A stretch of DNA of 64,000 nt from Croceivirga sp. (lineage in GTDB: Bacteria; Bacteroidota; Bacteroidia; Flavobacteriales; Flavobacteriaceae), in assembly GCA_028284285.1 (NCBI GenBank), contig JANQSA010000085.1, forward strand, positions 1-64,000, in the 5' to 3' direction. The notes under the pieces are model-generated. The model was not told where the DNA came from. It was given only the letters and a program-made list of their open reading frames with translations, and did no database searches. Below, one piece after another: positions 42,607-52,238 of the stretch. Each line of letters begins with the position of its first letter. Within the stretch, counting starts at the first letter, position 1. Position numbers and translations under genes: made by a program.

Positions 42607-43533
42607 CTACTTCAAAAAAGCAATGTTTCGTTTCAGGCCGGAAAACCTGGTTCGTTTTACAGCAGACTTCTTAAAAAGTGTTTTAAAAACTTCTTCTGTA
42701 ATCTCCTCCCAATCTTTTTTCGTCATAGCAAGCAGCTCCGGATGAGGATGAAACAAGGGCTCCCTATGCGATTGGGAAAACCGGTTCCAGGGGCAAACAT
42801 CCTGGCATATGTCGCATCCAAACATCCAATCCTCGAACTTTCCTTTTACCTCCCCGGGGATTTCATTCTTCAGTTCAATGGTGAAATAGGAGATGCACTT
42901 GCTACCGTCCACCACATAAGGCGCCACAATGGCTTCGGTAGGACAGGCATCCATACAGGCCGTGCAGGTACCGCAATGATCGGTTACCGGGGCATCGTAT
43001 TCCAATTCTAAATCCACTATAAGTTCTGCGATAAAGTAGAAAGAACCTACTTCCTTGGTCAACAAATTACTGTGCTTACCTATCCATCCCAATCCACTTT
43101 TTGCGGCCCAGGCCTTATCCAGGACCGGAGCGGAATCCACAAAAGCTCTCCCATGCACCTCCCCTATCTCTTCCTGAATAAATTGTAAAAGAGCTTTAAG
43201 CTTGTCTTTAATCACAAAATGATAGTCCGTACCATAGGCGTATTTGGAAATCTTATACGAACCGGGGTTTTGTTCTTGTGAAGGATAGTAGTTTAGGAGT
43301 AATGAAATGACAGACTTTGCGCCGTCCACCAGTTTAGTCGGGTCTAAGCGTTTATCAAAATGGTTTTCCATGTACTGCATCTCCCCATGCCTGTTCCGGT
43401 TCAGCCAATCTTCTAACCTGGGGGCTTCTTCTTCCAGAAACTCCGCTTTGGAAATACCACAAGACAAAAAGCCGAGGCGTTGGGCTTCTTTTTTAATCGC
43501 ATCCGTATACTGCACTTTGCTACCCTTCACCAT
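42607..43533 (-). CDS. queG: Epoxyqueuosine reductase
   Basis: I start at the ATG at 43533 (308 residues); a TTG four codons earlier is less likely. Cobalamin-binding N-terminal domain (about 1-170) with [24 protein letters not shown], then two [4Fe-4S] motifs ([12 protein letters not shown] and [11 protein letters not shown]). It carries out the last step of queuosine synthesis on tRNA, reducing epoxyqueuosine with cobalamin. It is the short form lacking C-terminal HEAT repeats. It overlaps the P450 gene by 14 bases, last in the ruvB-P450-queG operon. Confidence 0.95.
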   Translation of the reverse strand: MVKGSKVQYTDAIKKEAQRLGFLSCGISKAEFLEEEAPRLEDWLNRNRHGEMQYMENHFDKRLDPTKLVDGAKSVISLLLNYYPSQEQNPGSYKISKYAYGTDYHFVIKDKLKALLQFIQEEIGEVHGRAFVDSAPVLDKAWAAKSGLGWIGKHSNLLTKEVGSFYFIAELIVDLELEYDAPVTDHCGTCTACMDACPTEAIVAPYVVDGSKCISYFTIELKNEIPGEVKGKFEDWMFGCDICQDVCPWNRFSQSHREPLFHPHPELLAMTKKDWEEITEEVFKTLFKKSAVKRTRFSGLKRNIAFLK

Positions 43534-44857
43534 CTCTTTTTTCAAATTGCAAAATCGCGTTCTTGGGTTTCAAGGTAATCAACGGAAGGATCTCAATATC
43601 CTTAGTTACAGGCACCATTTTTAAGTTCCGTATCAGCTCCGCAATCACCATTTGCATTTCAAACATGGCAAAATTATTCCCGATACACATTCGAGGCCCG
43701 GCGCCAAACGGGTAATAGTAGCCGGAGTGTTGGTTGGGAGGGCCCTTAAAGCGTTCCGGTCTAAAATCACCTGGGGCTTCCCAATACTCTTTATGCCGAT
43801 GGATCTCCATAACAGAAAATAGTAAAGAGGTTCCACGCTCAAAATGCATTCCCGCGAATTCATCCTCTTCCAGATTCAAGCGGTCAATAAAATAGGCCGG
43901 AGGATACAGGCGCATGGATTCTTCCAAAACGTTTTTTATGAGCTGCTGTTGCATTAACTGCTCCATCAGTTCCCGGTTTTCCAAAGTTCGGATCTCCTTA
44001 TAGATCTTTTCCTGGTACTCCGGATGTTTTGCCAATAGCTGGCAGGTAAAGGAAAGCGCATTGGCCGTGGTTTCATGTCCGGCTGTAAACAGGATCATGA
44101 TCTCGTCAATCATCTGTTCCTCATCCATTGCCGTGCCATCTTCATATTGGGCCGCTAACAACATATCCAGCAGATCTCCCTTTTGCTGCGATGTTTTTTT
44201 TCGTTCAGCGATCAGCCCTCGGATCAATTGTCGTGCTTCCCGAACCATCTTAAAGTGCTTTTCCAGTATCCCACCGTGCTTAAACCACCATCCCAGATAG
44301 GGCTGCCGCAGTTCCCTGACCAACATTTTCTGTGAAGCTTCTACAATTTCCTGCAAACGTTGTATCTCTTTTTCCCTGACCGCGCCACTGAATAAGGCCT
44401 TGGCCACCACCTCAAAAGCCAGTTTGCCAAACCGTGGTGTAATAGCCACTTTTTCACCAACGGGAAGCTTCGCAATTTCCTTACGGATCGTCCGTTGCAT
44501 TGTTCCTAACAGTTGTGCCAAATGCTTTTTATGGAACGAAGGCTGTATCAGTTTTCGTTGGGTTTTCCAAAGACTTCCCTCAGCTGTCAACAAGCCTTTT
44601 CCAAGGTATTTGGCTACTTCCTTTGTTTGAATGTCTGTTTTGGTGTAGTTTTTCTGGTTCTTTTGAAGGACGTACTGCAAGAGTTGGGGATTTCTGGAAA
44701 AAATCACCCGTTTTTTTAGTCCCAAGTGCAGGCGAAACGTGTCTCCTTTCTTTTCAAAATTATCATGGTGAAAGGGCAAAGGATTTTTTACAATTTCAGG
44801 AGCCCTGATCAGAAAGTCAAAAAAAGATACTTCGGGAATGGAAGTGGTTGTGTTCAT
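43520..44857 (-). CDS. Cytochrome P450
   Basis: I start at the ATG at 44857 (445 residues). The I-helix oxygen-activation motif AGHETT, the K-helix EESMR (ExxR) and the haem loop [10 protein letters not shown] with the cysteine ligand are all intact. It looks like a bacterial class related to fatty-acid or alkane hydroxylases (no membrane anchor, no fused reductase), so it needs separate ferredoxin/reductase partners; none are nearby. It lies six bases after ruvB and overlaps queG by 14 bases. Its presence between two DNA/tRNA housekeeping genes is probably operon insertion. Substrate unknown. Confidence 0.94.
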   Translation of the reverse strand: MNTTTSIPEVSFFDFLIRAPEIVKNPLPFHHDNFEKKGDTFRLHLGLKKRVIFSRNPQLLQYVLQKNQKNYTKTDIQTKEVAKYLGKGLLTAEGSLWKTQRKLIQPSFHKKHLAQLLGTMQRTIRKEIAKLPVGEKVAITPRFGKLAFEVVAKALFSGAVREKEIQRLQEIVEASQKMLVRELRQPYLGWWFKHGGILEKHFKMVREARQLIRGLIAERKKTSQQKGDLLDMLLAAQYEDGTAMDEEQMIDEIMILFTAGHETTANALSFTCQLLAKHPEYQEKIYKEIRTLENRELMEQLMQQQLIKNVLEESMRLYPPAYFIDRLNLEEDEFAGMHFERGTSLLFSVMEIHRHKEYWEAPGDFRPERFKGPPNQHSGYYYPFGAGPRMCIGNNFAMFEMQMVIAELIRNLKMVPVTKDIEILPLITLKPKNAILQFEKRDGEG

Positions 44858-44863
44858 GAGCAA

Positions 44864-45886
44864 CTAAAACAAGCCCCCCTGAGTTCCTCCTTTTATCCTG
44901 CCCAAATGCTTATACGCCAATTCGGTAACCTCACGCCCTCTGGGAGTACGCATAATAAAACCTTGTTGGATCAAAAAGGGTTCGTATACCTCCTCAATAG
45001 TCTCCGCACTTTCCGAAACCGCAGTGGCCAGGGTAGTAATCCCTACCGGACCTCCCTTAAATTTATCGATGATGGTTGTCAGGATTTTATTGTCCATTTC
45101 ATCCAGCCCATGCGCATCCACGTTCAACGCTTTTAACCCAAACCTTGAAATACTTAGGTCTATGTTTCCATCCCCTTTTATTTGGGCAAAATCCCGCACC
45201 CTTCGCAGCAACGCATTACTGATCCTTGGCGTCCCGCGGCTACGCCCTGCGATTTCAATGGCCGCTTCCATCGAGATGGGCACTTTTAGAATAGTGGCAC
45301 TTCGTTCTACGATTGTGGACAACAGCTCGGTGCCGTAATATTCCAATCGGCTGGTGATTCCAAAACGCGCTCGCATCGGAGCCGTTAGGAGTCCTGAACG
45401 GGTAGTGGCGCCCACCAGGGTAAAAGGCGCCAAATTAATTTGTACCGTTCGGGCATTCGGTCCGGTCTCCAGCATGATATCGATCTTATAGTCCTCCATG
45501 GCGGAGTAGAGATATTCTTCTACAATAGGACTCAATCTGTGAATTTCATCAATAAACAACACATCCCGTTCTTCCAGATTCGTTAACAATCCTGCCAAAT
45601 CGCCGGGTTTGTCCAAAACCGGTCCTGAAGTGACTTTAATACCTACGCCCAGTTCATTGGCCAAAATATGGGCCAGCGTTGTTTTCCCCAATCCCGGGGG
45701 ACCGTGAAATAAGGTGTGATCCAGTGCTTCGCCACGCATATTTGCGGCCTGCACAAAGACCTTTAAGTTCTCTAAGACCTGTTCCTGTCCGGTAAAATCA
45801 TCAAAAGAAACCGGGCGCAACGCCCGCTCAATATCCAATTCTTCCTGAGAGAAATGACCGCCAGAAGGATCCAGGTTTTCATTCAT
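44864..45886 (-). CDS. ruvB: Holliday junction branch migration ATPase RuvB
   Basis: A 340-residue AAA+ ATPase. Walker [10 protein letters not shown], Walker [10 protein letters not shown], sensor 1 GATTRSG, arginine finger region MRARFG and the C-terminal winged helix ([24 protein letters not shown]) are present. It forms hexamers on each side of RuvA and drives branch migration. The start is firm (MNENLDPSG). The promoter-like TATCTTTG ends four bases before the ATG, as for tsaB, so the transcript may be leaderless. First gene of ruvB-P450-queG. Confidence 0.97.
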   Translation of the reverse strand: MNENLDPSGGHFSQEELDIERALRPVSFDDFTGQEQVLENLKVFVQAANMRGEALDHTLFHGPPGLGKTTLAHILANELGVGIKVTSGPVLDKPGDLAGLLTNLEERDVLFIDEIHRLSPIVEEYLYSAMEDYKIDIMLETGPNARTVQINLAPFTLVGATTRSGLLTAPMRARFGITSRLEYYGTELLSTIVERSATILKVPISMEAAIEIAGRSRGTPRISNALLRRVRDFAQIKGDGNIDLSISRFGLKALNVDAHGLDEMDNKILTTIIDKFKGGPVGITTLATAVSESAETIEEVYEPFLIQQGFIMRTPRGREVTELAYKHLGRIKGGTQGGLF

Positions 45887-45890
45887 AACT

Positions 45891-45898
45891 CAAAGATA
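45891..45898 (-). promoter_or_regulatory. -7 element immediately before ruvB
   Basis: The minus strand reads TATCTTTG (TAnnTTTG), then AGTT, then the ruvB ATG. No TTG lies at the standard -33 distance. Confidence 0.55.
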
Positions 45899-45971
45899 AG
45901 GCAATTCCACTATACCTTTTTCTAATTAAAAATACTACCATCGCCTGTATTTTTATAGTATTTTTCAACTT

Positions 45972-48236
45972 ATGACAGTAACCCCCTATAGTACCGGTAT
46001 TCTTCCATATATTCCTTTTTTCTACGTGATCTGGTCGGACGATTTGCTATCGGCCTCGGAAATTCAAGTGGTTCGAACCGCTATTACTGCGGATACCTCC
46101 TTAACCAGGGAAGAAAAAGAGCAACTGCTTTCCTGGTTGGATAAGAAAAATCCCCCGGGGAATGCTGAGATCAAATCCTGGCAACAACTGATCTCCAAAA
46201 GCGGGGTTCCCCTGGTAGAATCAGAAACCTATCCTCTGGAGGCATTTGCCCTAAAAGTGGCCCATTTTTATAAGGGTGCGGATGTCCCTAACCCGCAACT
46301 TCAAAAGATAGAACGGAATCTGGGTATTCAACCCAATCACTACAACCACTTGTTTAATGTTGAAGTAGTGCATCAAACTTTCGCCACAAGGTACAGCGGC
46401 AAAGCATTGGATGCCCTGTTAAATACCAAGGGGTGGGAAGTGATCCGGGAATTCCGGGAATTTTTGAAACAGGATCATTTTAGATGGTCCATTCAAAGGG
46501 ACAAGTCCCCTTTTCGCCGGCACGTTTTGGATCAATTGCTACTATTGGCAAAAAACGGATGGGGCGCTTATGCTTACCCCAATGCCAATGGCGGAAAGGA
46601 AGATTTAGAGACCTATGCCTCCATTTTTGAACATCTGGTCTTTGTCGACGGCAGTTTGGCCGTAAAATTTGGAGTGCAATTTGGTCTTTTTGGAGGAAGC
46701 ATTCAAAACCTTGGGAATCCCCAACAGCGTAGCACTTACCTCACCGATGCCGGGAAAGCAAAGCTATTAGGTTGTTTTGCGATGACAGAAACCGGTCATG
46801 GGAGTAATGTACGGGGCATTAAGACCACTGCCACCTACATTCACGAGGAACGTTGCCTGGTGATCCATACTCCGGGGAAAAACGACAATAAAGAATATAT
46901 TGGGAATGCCCTTGATGCTACCCTGGCTACGGTATTTGCTCAATTAATCGTCAAGGGAAAAAATGAAGGGGTACATGCGGTTCTGGTGCCCCTGCGCAAT
47001 CCCCACCATGAAGTGCTGGAAGGTATTACCATTGAAGACAACGGCTATAAACTGGGACTAAATGGCGTAGATAACGGAAAGATCTGGTTCAATCAGGTAA
47101 AGGTTCCTGTAGAAAACCTTTTGGATCATTATGGCGGCATCGATGACAAGGGGAAGTATCATTCGCAAATCAAAAACCCCAATAAGCGCTTCTTTACCAT
47201 GCTGGGCACCCTGGTGGGTGGCCGTATTTGTGTGGCCAAAGGCGCTTTGGCTGCTGCTAAAATGGCATTGACCATAGCCGTAAAACACAGCCTCCAAAGG
47301 CGGCAGTTTAATGACAACATTAAAATACAGGAAGATCTACTACTGGACTATCCCAGTCATCAACTGCGATTGATCCCAAAAGTGGCCAGCTGTTACGTAT
47401 ATCACATGGTTCTACAACGTGCCATGAAGGAGTATGCCGGTAATATCAGTGATGACAAACGGAAAATAGAAACCCAGGTAGCGGGGCTAAAAGCAAGTAT
47501 TACCTGGTTTGCTACTGCTGCTATACAGGAAAGCAGGGAGGCCTGTGGCGGAAAAGGCTACCTATTGGAAAACCGGATTGCCGACCTTAAAACCGATTCT
47601 GATATCTTCACCACTTTTGAAGGGGACAATACCGTGCTTTTGCAGTTGGCGGCGAAAGGAGTGCTTTCCGACTTTAACGCTGAATTCAATTCCGGGGGGT
47701 TCTCCAGTGTATTACGGTTTTTAGGCACACAGCTTTCGGATAGATTTGCCACTATTAATCCGGCCTATTCCAACAAGGTAGATAGTGAGCATCTATACAA
47801 TCCCAAATTCCATTTGCATGCCCTGGATTTCCGGCTACGTCGATTAACCTATTCCGCGGCCCTGCGTATACGGAATTATATTAAGAAAGGAATGCCCAGT
47901 TACCAGGCTTTTCTTAAGACACAAACGCATTTACTGGCGCTGGGAGAAGCGTACAGCGATGTCCTGGCTATAAAGTGGTATTACGAAAAACTGGAAGAAC
48001 TCCCCGATGATACTTACCGCACCCTACTCTATCAGTTAGGTGCTTTACATAGCCTGTCCACCATCAGAGCGAATGCCGAATGGTACCTGGAACAAGGGTA
48101 TTTGGGGGGAACAAAGTCCAAAGCGATCCGCCAGCGCGTGGAACGTTTGTCTACGGAACTCAGACCGCATATTAACGCTTTGGTAGATGGTTTTGGCATT
48201 CCGGACCACTTGCGCACCGCGCCTATTGCCCGTTAA
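45972..48236 (+). CDS. Acyl-CoA oxidase / dehydrogenase family protein
   Basis: A 754-residue flavoprotein with acyl-CoA oxidase layout: an alpha-helical N-terminal domain, the beta domain carrying CFAMTETGHGSNVRGIKTTATY (flavin and substrate contacts), then two helical domains. The signature EACGGKGYLLENRIADLKTDSDIFTTFEGDN is intact. It oxidises acyl-CoA to 2-enoyl-CoA in the first step of beta-oxidation; in oxidases the electrons go to O2 and yield H2O2, but whether this protein is oxidase or dehydrogenase cannot be told. It is divergent from ruvB and shares its TAA stop with the convergent DUF2807 gene. Confidence 0.92.
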   Translation: MTVTPYSTGILPYIPFFYVIWSDDLLSASEIQVVRTAITADTSLTREEKEQLLSWLDKKNPPGNAEIKSWQQLISKSGVPLVESETYPLEAFALKVAHFYKGADVPNPQLQKIERNLGIQPNHYNHLFNVEVVHQTFATRYSGKALDALLNTKGWEVIREFREFLKQDHFRWSIQRDKSPFRRHVLDQLLLLAKNGWGAYAYPNANGGKEDLETYASIFEHLVFVDGSLAVKFGVQFGLFGGSIQNLGNPQQRSTYLTDAGKAKLLGCFAMTETGHGSNVRGIKTTATYIHEERCLVIHTPGKNDNKEYIGNALDATLATVFAQLIVKGKNEGVHAVLVPLRNPHHEVLEGITIEDNGYKLGLNGVDNGKIWFNQVKVPVENLLDHYGGIDDKGKYHSQIKNPNKRFFTMLGTLVGGRICVAKGALAAAKMALTIAVKHSLQRRQFNDNIKIQEDLLLDYPSHQLRLIPKVASCYVYHMVLQRAMKEYAGNISDDKRKIETQVAGLKASITWFATAAIQESREACGGKGYLLENRIADLKTDSDIFTTFEGDNTVLLQLAAKGVLSDFNAEFNSGGFSSVLRFLGTQLSDRFATINPAYSNKVDSEHLYNPKFHLHALDFRLRRLTYSAALRIRNYIKKGMPSYQAFLKTQTHLLALGEAYSDVLAIKWYYEKLEELPDDTYRTLLYQLGALHSLSTIRANAEWYLEQGYLGGTKSKAIRQRVERLSTELRPHINALVDGFGIPDHLRTAPIAR

Positions 48237-49060
48237 TCCTCTTTTTTGAGCAATTGGGAGGTATCTAAAAAATCAGATACTGTGATCTTAGGGTTGCCGT
48301 AAAGGAATGTCCTTGCCGTGCCGCTTGAGTTTAAGACAAAGTTGCGAAACGCATAAATTCGGGCAAACGAAGATTCCTGAATGGTCAGATCCACCTCGGC
48401 GGCTTCCAGTTTGTCGCCTCGCAATTTGGAATTCCCAGACATGGCTACTTCCAAACTTTCGGTAGTTCCCTCCAAAACGAGGGAAGCGCTTTCCTTCAAG
48501 TCTACCTTCTTTGCGCCACTCACCGCATAAATAACGGCATTCGTTTTGTTTTTAAGGGTAACATTCAGTGAATCAATGTCGAGATTCAGATCAATCCTAC
48601 TATTATCCTCTGCATTGACATTAGCCACAAAACCACTGGCGTCCAAATCCAACTCCGAATTGCCAAACGTATTAATGAAAAGTTCATTGGATTCTATCAT
48701 GGCGTTACTGTACATTTTCCCTTCTCTTAAAGTAACCGCCTGCAATTCCCGAACGTTCACAGTAATCTCAAGCTTCTTTTTAGCTACTATATTATAAAAG
48801 GAAGAGATGATCAACGTGCTGTCTACCACTTCAAACTTTAGAACATCCACGAGATTATCATCCGCAACGATCTCATAGCCTTCTCCAAAAGATTTTTTCA
48901 ATTGGATCTCAAGATCATCATTTAATTCAATAGCGCTGAACGGGGGAAGTTCTTCACGTACTTCGGTCACCGAACGGTTGCCTTTAATCTTGGGTTTTCG
49001 CTGGGCCACTAGCATACACGAACCGGCGAGCAATAGTAAGAATAACAGATGGCTTTTCAT
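48233..49060 (-). CDS. Head-GIN domain (DUF2807) protein, exported
   Basis: The frame is open to 49201, but I start at the ATG at 49060 (MKSHLLFLLLLAGSCML), which begins a signal peptide; the product is 275 residues. The mature part is a beta-helix DUF2807/head-GIN domain, with FSAIELNDDLEIQLKK, ELFINTFGNSELDLDASGF and VAMSGNSKLRGDKLEAAEVDL. These proteins are cell-envelope associated in Bacteroidota and often lie near signalling genes; the ligand is unknown. Its stop codon overlaps that of the acyl-CoA oxidase gene by three bases. Confidence 0.9.
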   Translation of the reverse strand: MKSHLLFLLLLAGSCMLVAQRKPKIKGNRSVTEVREELPPFSAIELNDDLEIQLKKSFGEGYEIVADDNLVDVLKFEVVDSTLIISSFYNIVAKKKLEITVNVRELQAVTLREGKMYSNAMIESNELFINTFGNSELDLDASGFVANVNAEDNSRIDLNLDIDSLNVTLKNKTNAVIYAVSGAKKVDLKESASLVLEGTTESLEVAMSGNSKLRGDKLEAAEVDLTIQESSFARIYAFRNFVLNSSGTARTFLYGNPKITVSDFLDTSQLLKKED

Positions 49061-49157
49061 TTTTACATATTTTGGTGTTCTACATTTCAACGCTTTTCTG
49101 CGTGGTATCATATGGTTTTCCTGCAAATTATATAAAAAAGCGTGCCAAAGTGGAAAC

Positions 49158-49182
49158 AAAAAACCCATCCGTTGGGATGGGT
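49158..49182 (-). terminator. Terminator of the act-cox operon
   Basis: ACCCATCC and GGATGGGT form a perfect 8-bp stem with a 4-nt loop; on the minus strand six T follow. It lies 27 bp after the cox1 stop codon and insulates the head-GIN gene. Confidence 0.9.
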
Positions 49183-49209
49183 AGATTGTATTTGGTACCA
49201 CAATTCGCT

Positions 49210-51036
49210 TTAGTGGTTCAATTCTTCTTCATTTTCCTGCAGCGGAATATGTTGTGGAACAAAATCTTGTCCCGGGAGGATATATTCCCCGTTTTCGTAG
49301 GTTTTACTGTAATCATATGCCCAGCGATGCACATGCGGGATCTCTCCTGGCCAATTGCCGTGCATATGCTCTTGAGGGGCTGTCCATTCCAAGGTGTTGG
49401 AATTCCAGGGATTCTGAGGCCCTCGCTTTCCGTAGAAGATACTACTGATAAAATTATAGACAAAGACCAATTGCGCCAGACCGGCAATCAATGCAAATAC
49501 GGTCATGAGTACCTGTACGTTGGTCAATTCATCAAACATTGGGAAGGCCGTATTTTGATAATATCTTCTGGGTACGCCTGCCATACCCACAAAGTGCATG
49601 GGGAAAAAGACGCCATACGCACAGATGGCAGTGATCCAAAAGTGAATGTACCCTAAATTCTTATTCATCATACGTCCCTGGAACATTTTAGGGAACCAAT
49701 GATACACTCCGGCAAACAGCCCGTACAGTGCCGATATTCCCATTACGAGGTGGAAGTGGGCCACCACAAAATAGGTATCATGCACATTAATGTCCAGTGT
49801 ACTATCGCCCAGAATAATTCCGGTCAGTCCCCCGGTGATGAACGTAGACACCAGGCCGATGGAGAACAACATCGCCGGATTTAACTGCAAATTCCCCTTC
49901 CATAGAGTCGTAATATAATTGAACGCTTTAACCGCAGAAGGTATAGCGATCAGCAATGTTGTAAAGGTGAATACCGAGCCCAGGAACGGGTTCATTCCCG
50001 AGATAAACATATGGTGTCCCCAAACTATGGTAGAGAGGAAGGCTATGGCCAAAATAGACGCTACCATAGCGCGATATCCAAATATCGGTTTCCTGGCATT
50101 TGTGGCCATCACTTCTGAAGTTATCCCTAATGCAGGTAATAATACGATGTATACTTCAGGGTGCCCCAAAAACCAGAACAAGTGTTCATACAGTACGGGC
50201 GAACCACCCTGATAGTGTAGTACCTCGCCCTGGATGAAGATATCTGAAAGGAAAAATGAAGTACCAAAACTCCTATCCATCAATAACAACAAACCTGCAG
50301 AAAGTAACACCGGAAAGGAAATTACCCCTATAATTGCGGTTACAAAAAATGCCCAGATGGTCAATGGCAATCGGGTCATGGACATTCCCTTTGTCCTCAG
50401 GTTAATTACAGTTACAATGTAATTTAGTGAGCCCAAAAGCGAAGAGGCAATAAAGATGGTCATGGAAACCAACCAGAGCGTCATCCCTGCTCCGGAACCT
50501 GGTTGTGCCATGGGCAGAGCACTTAAAGGGGGATACACTGTCCACCCTGCTGCCGCGGGTCCGGCTTCCACAAACAGGGAAATCACCATAACCACCGAAG
50601 AAATAAAGAACATCCAGTAAGAAAGCATGTTCAGGAATCCGGAGGCCATATCCCGGGCGCCGATTTGTAACGGAATTAAAAGGTTACTGAAGGTCCCGCT
50701 CAATCCTGCCGTTAACACAAAAAATACCATTATGGTACCGTGAATGGTCACTAAAGCCAGATAAATATCAGCATCCATTACACCATCGGGAGCCCATCTT
50801 CCTAAAAGCGCCTCAAAAATGGGAAAGGACTCTCCCGGCCATGCCAACTGCATCCTGAACATCAGGGACATCGCAATTCCAATAAATCCCATGATCAGCC
50901 CGGTAATAAGGTATTGCTTGGCAATCATCTTATGATCCTGGCTAAAGATGTACTTCGTTATAAAGGTCTCCTTATGGTGATGCCCATGATCGTCGTGGGC
51001 GTGGTCTTCGGTATGTGCATGTGCAATTGCAGACAT
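49210..51036 (-). CDS. ctaD: Cytochrome c oxidase subunit I
   Basis: A 608-residue catalytic subunit of an A1-type haem-copper oxidase. It has about 12 membrane helices. The CuB/cross-link motif GHPEVY includes the proton-channel Glu. WGHHMF supplies two CuB histidines, and HDTYFVVAHFHLV binds haem a3 and haem a. It reduces O2 to water and pumps protons. The N-terminus is unusually rich in His: eight in residues 6-21. It is the last gene of the actABCDEF-cox2-cox1 operon and is followed by a terminator. Confidence 0.97.
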   Translation of the reverse strand: MSAIAHAHTEDHAHDDHGHHHKETFITKYIFSQDHKMIAKQYLITGLIMGFIGIAMSLMFRMQLAWPGESFPIFEALLGRWAPDGVMDADIYLALVTIHGTIMVFFVLTAGLSGTFSNLLIPLQIGARDMASGFLNMLSYWMFFISSVVMVISLFVEAGPAAAGWTVYPPLSALPMAQPGSGAGMTLWLVSMTIFIASSLLGSLNYIVTVINLRTKGMSMTRLPLTIWAFFVTAIIGVISFPVLLSAGLLLLMDRSFGTSFFLSDIFIQGEVLHYQGGSPVLYEHLFWFLGHPEVYIVLLPALGITSEVMATNARKPIFGYRAMVASILAIAFLSTIVWGHHMFISGMNPFLGSVFTFTTLLIAIPSAVKAFNYITTLWKGNLQLNPAMLFSIGLVSTFITGGLTGIILGDSTLDINVHDTYFVVAHFHLVMGISALYGLFAGVYHWFPKMFQGRMMNKNLGYIHFWITAICAYGVFFPMHFVGMAGVPRRYYQNTAFPMFDELTNVQVLMTVFALIAGLAQLVFVYNFISSIFYGKRGPQNPWNSNTLEWTAPQEHMHGNWPGEIPHVHRWAYDYSKTYENGEYILPGQDFVPQHIPLQENEEELNH

Positions 51037-51081
51037 AATCCAATAGATTTTTTAATTTAACTTTCTTTTTCTAGCAAATTC

Positions 51082-52215
51082 TTATTCGTTTACCGCCACA
51101 GCATTGATTTCCCCGGTCATCTCTTCCTGAATTAGTTCAGGTGATGATGTAGCATCGGCAACCATCACGGTTTCGGCAAATGTTTTTTGTTCCTCCAACC
51201 ATTTGTTGTATTCCTCTTCGGTCTCTACAATAATCTTCATCTGCATATTATAATGCGATGTTCCACAAATCTTATTGCAAAGTAAGATATAATCAAACTC
51301 CCAGGGATCCGAATTTGGCTTTCCTTCCGCAGCCCATTGCGCACGAAGGGCATTGGTCCGTTTTACCTTATCCACCACATCCGGATTCAATCGCATTTCC
51401 TCAGTAGTGATGGTAGGGGTAAACGAAAATTGTGTGATCATTCCGGGAACACAGTTCATCTGAGCTCTGAAGTGGGGCATATAGGCCGAATGCAACACAT
51501 CCTGGGACCGCATGTAAAAGTTAACCTTTCGCCCAACCGGCAAATGCAATTCCTTTACAATAACATCATCTGAAGCATTAGGATCAGCTTCGTCCAGGCC
51601 TAATACGTTGGCCCTGTTGATATCAATAAGACGAACACTGGCATCCCCTAAAACGTTGTCTTCCCCTCCATATCGGGCCGTCCAATTGAATTGTTGTGCA
51701 TACAGTTCTACCATCAGCGGATCATCTTCTTCGTTGATATCCATGATATTGGTCCAATAGTACAGGCCGGAAATAATCAGCCCTGCCAGGACAATTACGG
51801 GAATAATGGTCCAAATAAACTCTAGACGATCATTATCCGCATAAAAAAGGGCTTTTTTCCCTTTTTCGCCCCGGTATTTGTATCCAAAATAATGTAATAA
51901 AGCTTGCGTAATGGTCTGTACAAAGAATATCACCGCGAAGGAAACCCACATCAACGTATCGTATTCATCTCCATGTGCTGAGGCCGCTTCCGGCAGCAAT
52001 ACTTTGGTGTATTTCGCAAAACTAAAGATGGTAATCCCATAGATGAAAATCAAAAATCCAAAAAGCAAATATCCATTGGTCCGGTTATCCGAATCATTGG
52101 CAATCTCTGCTCTGGAGGCATCTACCCGTAATTGTGATAATTCAAAGATTTTGGTTAATTGCCAAATGGCTATTGCCACTAAAACCAGAACCGTTAAGAC
52201 TAATAATGTCGTCAT
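51082..52215 (-). CDS. ctaC: Cytochrome c oxidase subunit II
   Basis: A 377-residue subunit with three predicted membrane helices (about 3-22, 45-68, 80-101; typical subunit II has two). The periplasmic cupredoxin domain carries the CuA site: a His in LHSAYMPHFRAQM, then CNKICGTSHYNM with both Cys, His and Met. It receives electrons from ActE or ActA haem. There is no fused cytochrome c domain, consistent with direct hand-over inside an ACIII supercomplex. Followed 45 bp later by subunit I. Confidence 0.96.
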   Translation of the reverse strand: MTTLLVLTVLVLVAIAIWQLTKIFELSQLRVDASRAEIANDSDNRTNGYLLFGFLIFIYGITIFSFAKYTKVLLPEAASAHGDEYDTLMWVSFAVIFFVQTITQALLHYFGYKYRGEKGKKALFYADNDRLEFIWTIIPVIVLAGLIISGLYYWTNIMDINEEDDPLMVELYAQQFNWTARYGGEDNVLGDASVRLIDINRANVLGLDEADPNASDDVIVKELHLPVGRKVNFYMRSQDVLHSAYMPHFRAQMNCVPGMITQFSFTPTITTEEMRLNPDVVDKVKRTNALRAQWAAEGKPNSDPWEFDYILLCNKICGTSHYNMQMKIIVETEEEYNKWLEEQKTFAETVMVADATSSPELIQEEMTGEINAVAVNE

Positions 52216-52238
52216 TTCGTATACTTTCTCTTGCGTAA

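Noticed and set aside
49072-49656. Plus-strand 194-residue frame across the cox1 terminator
   Set aside because: It reads through a strong terminator of the opposite strand and into cox1; no motif.
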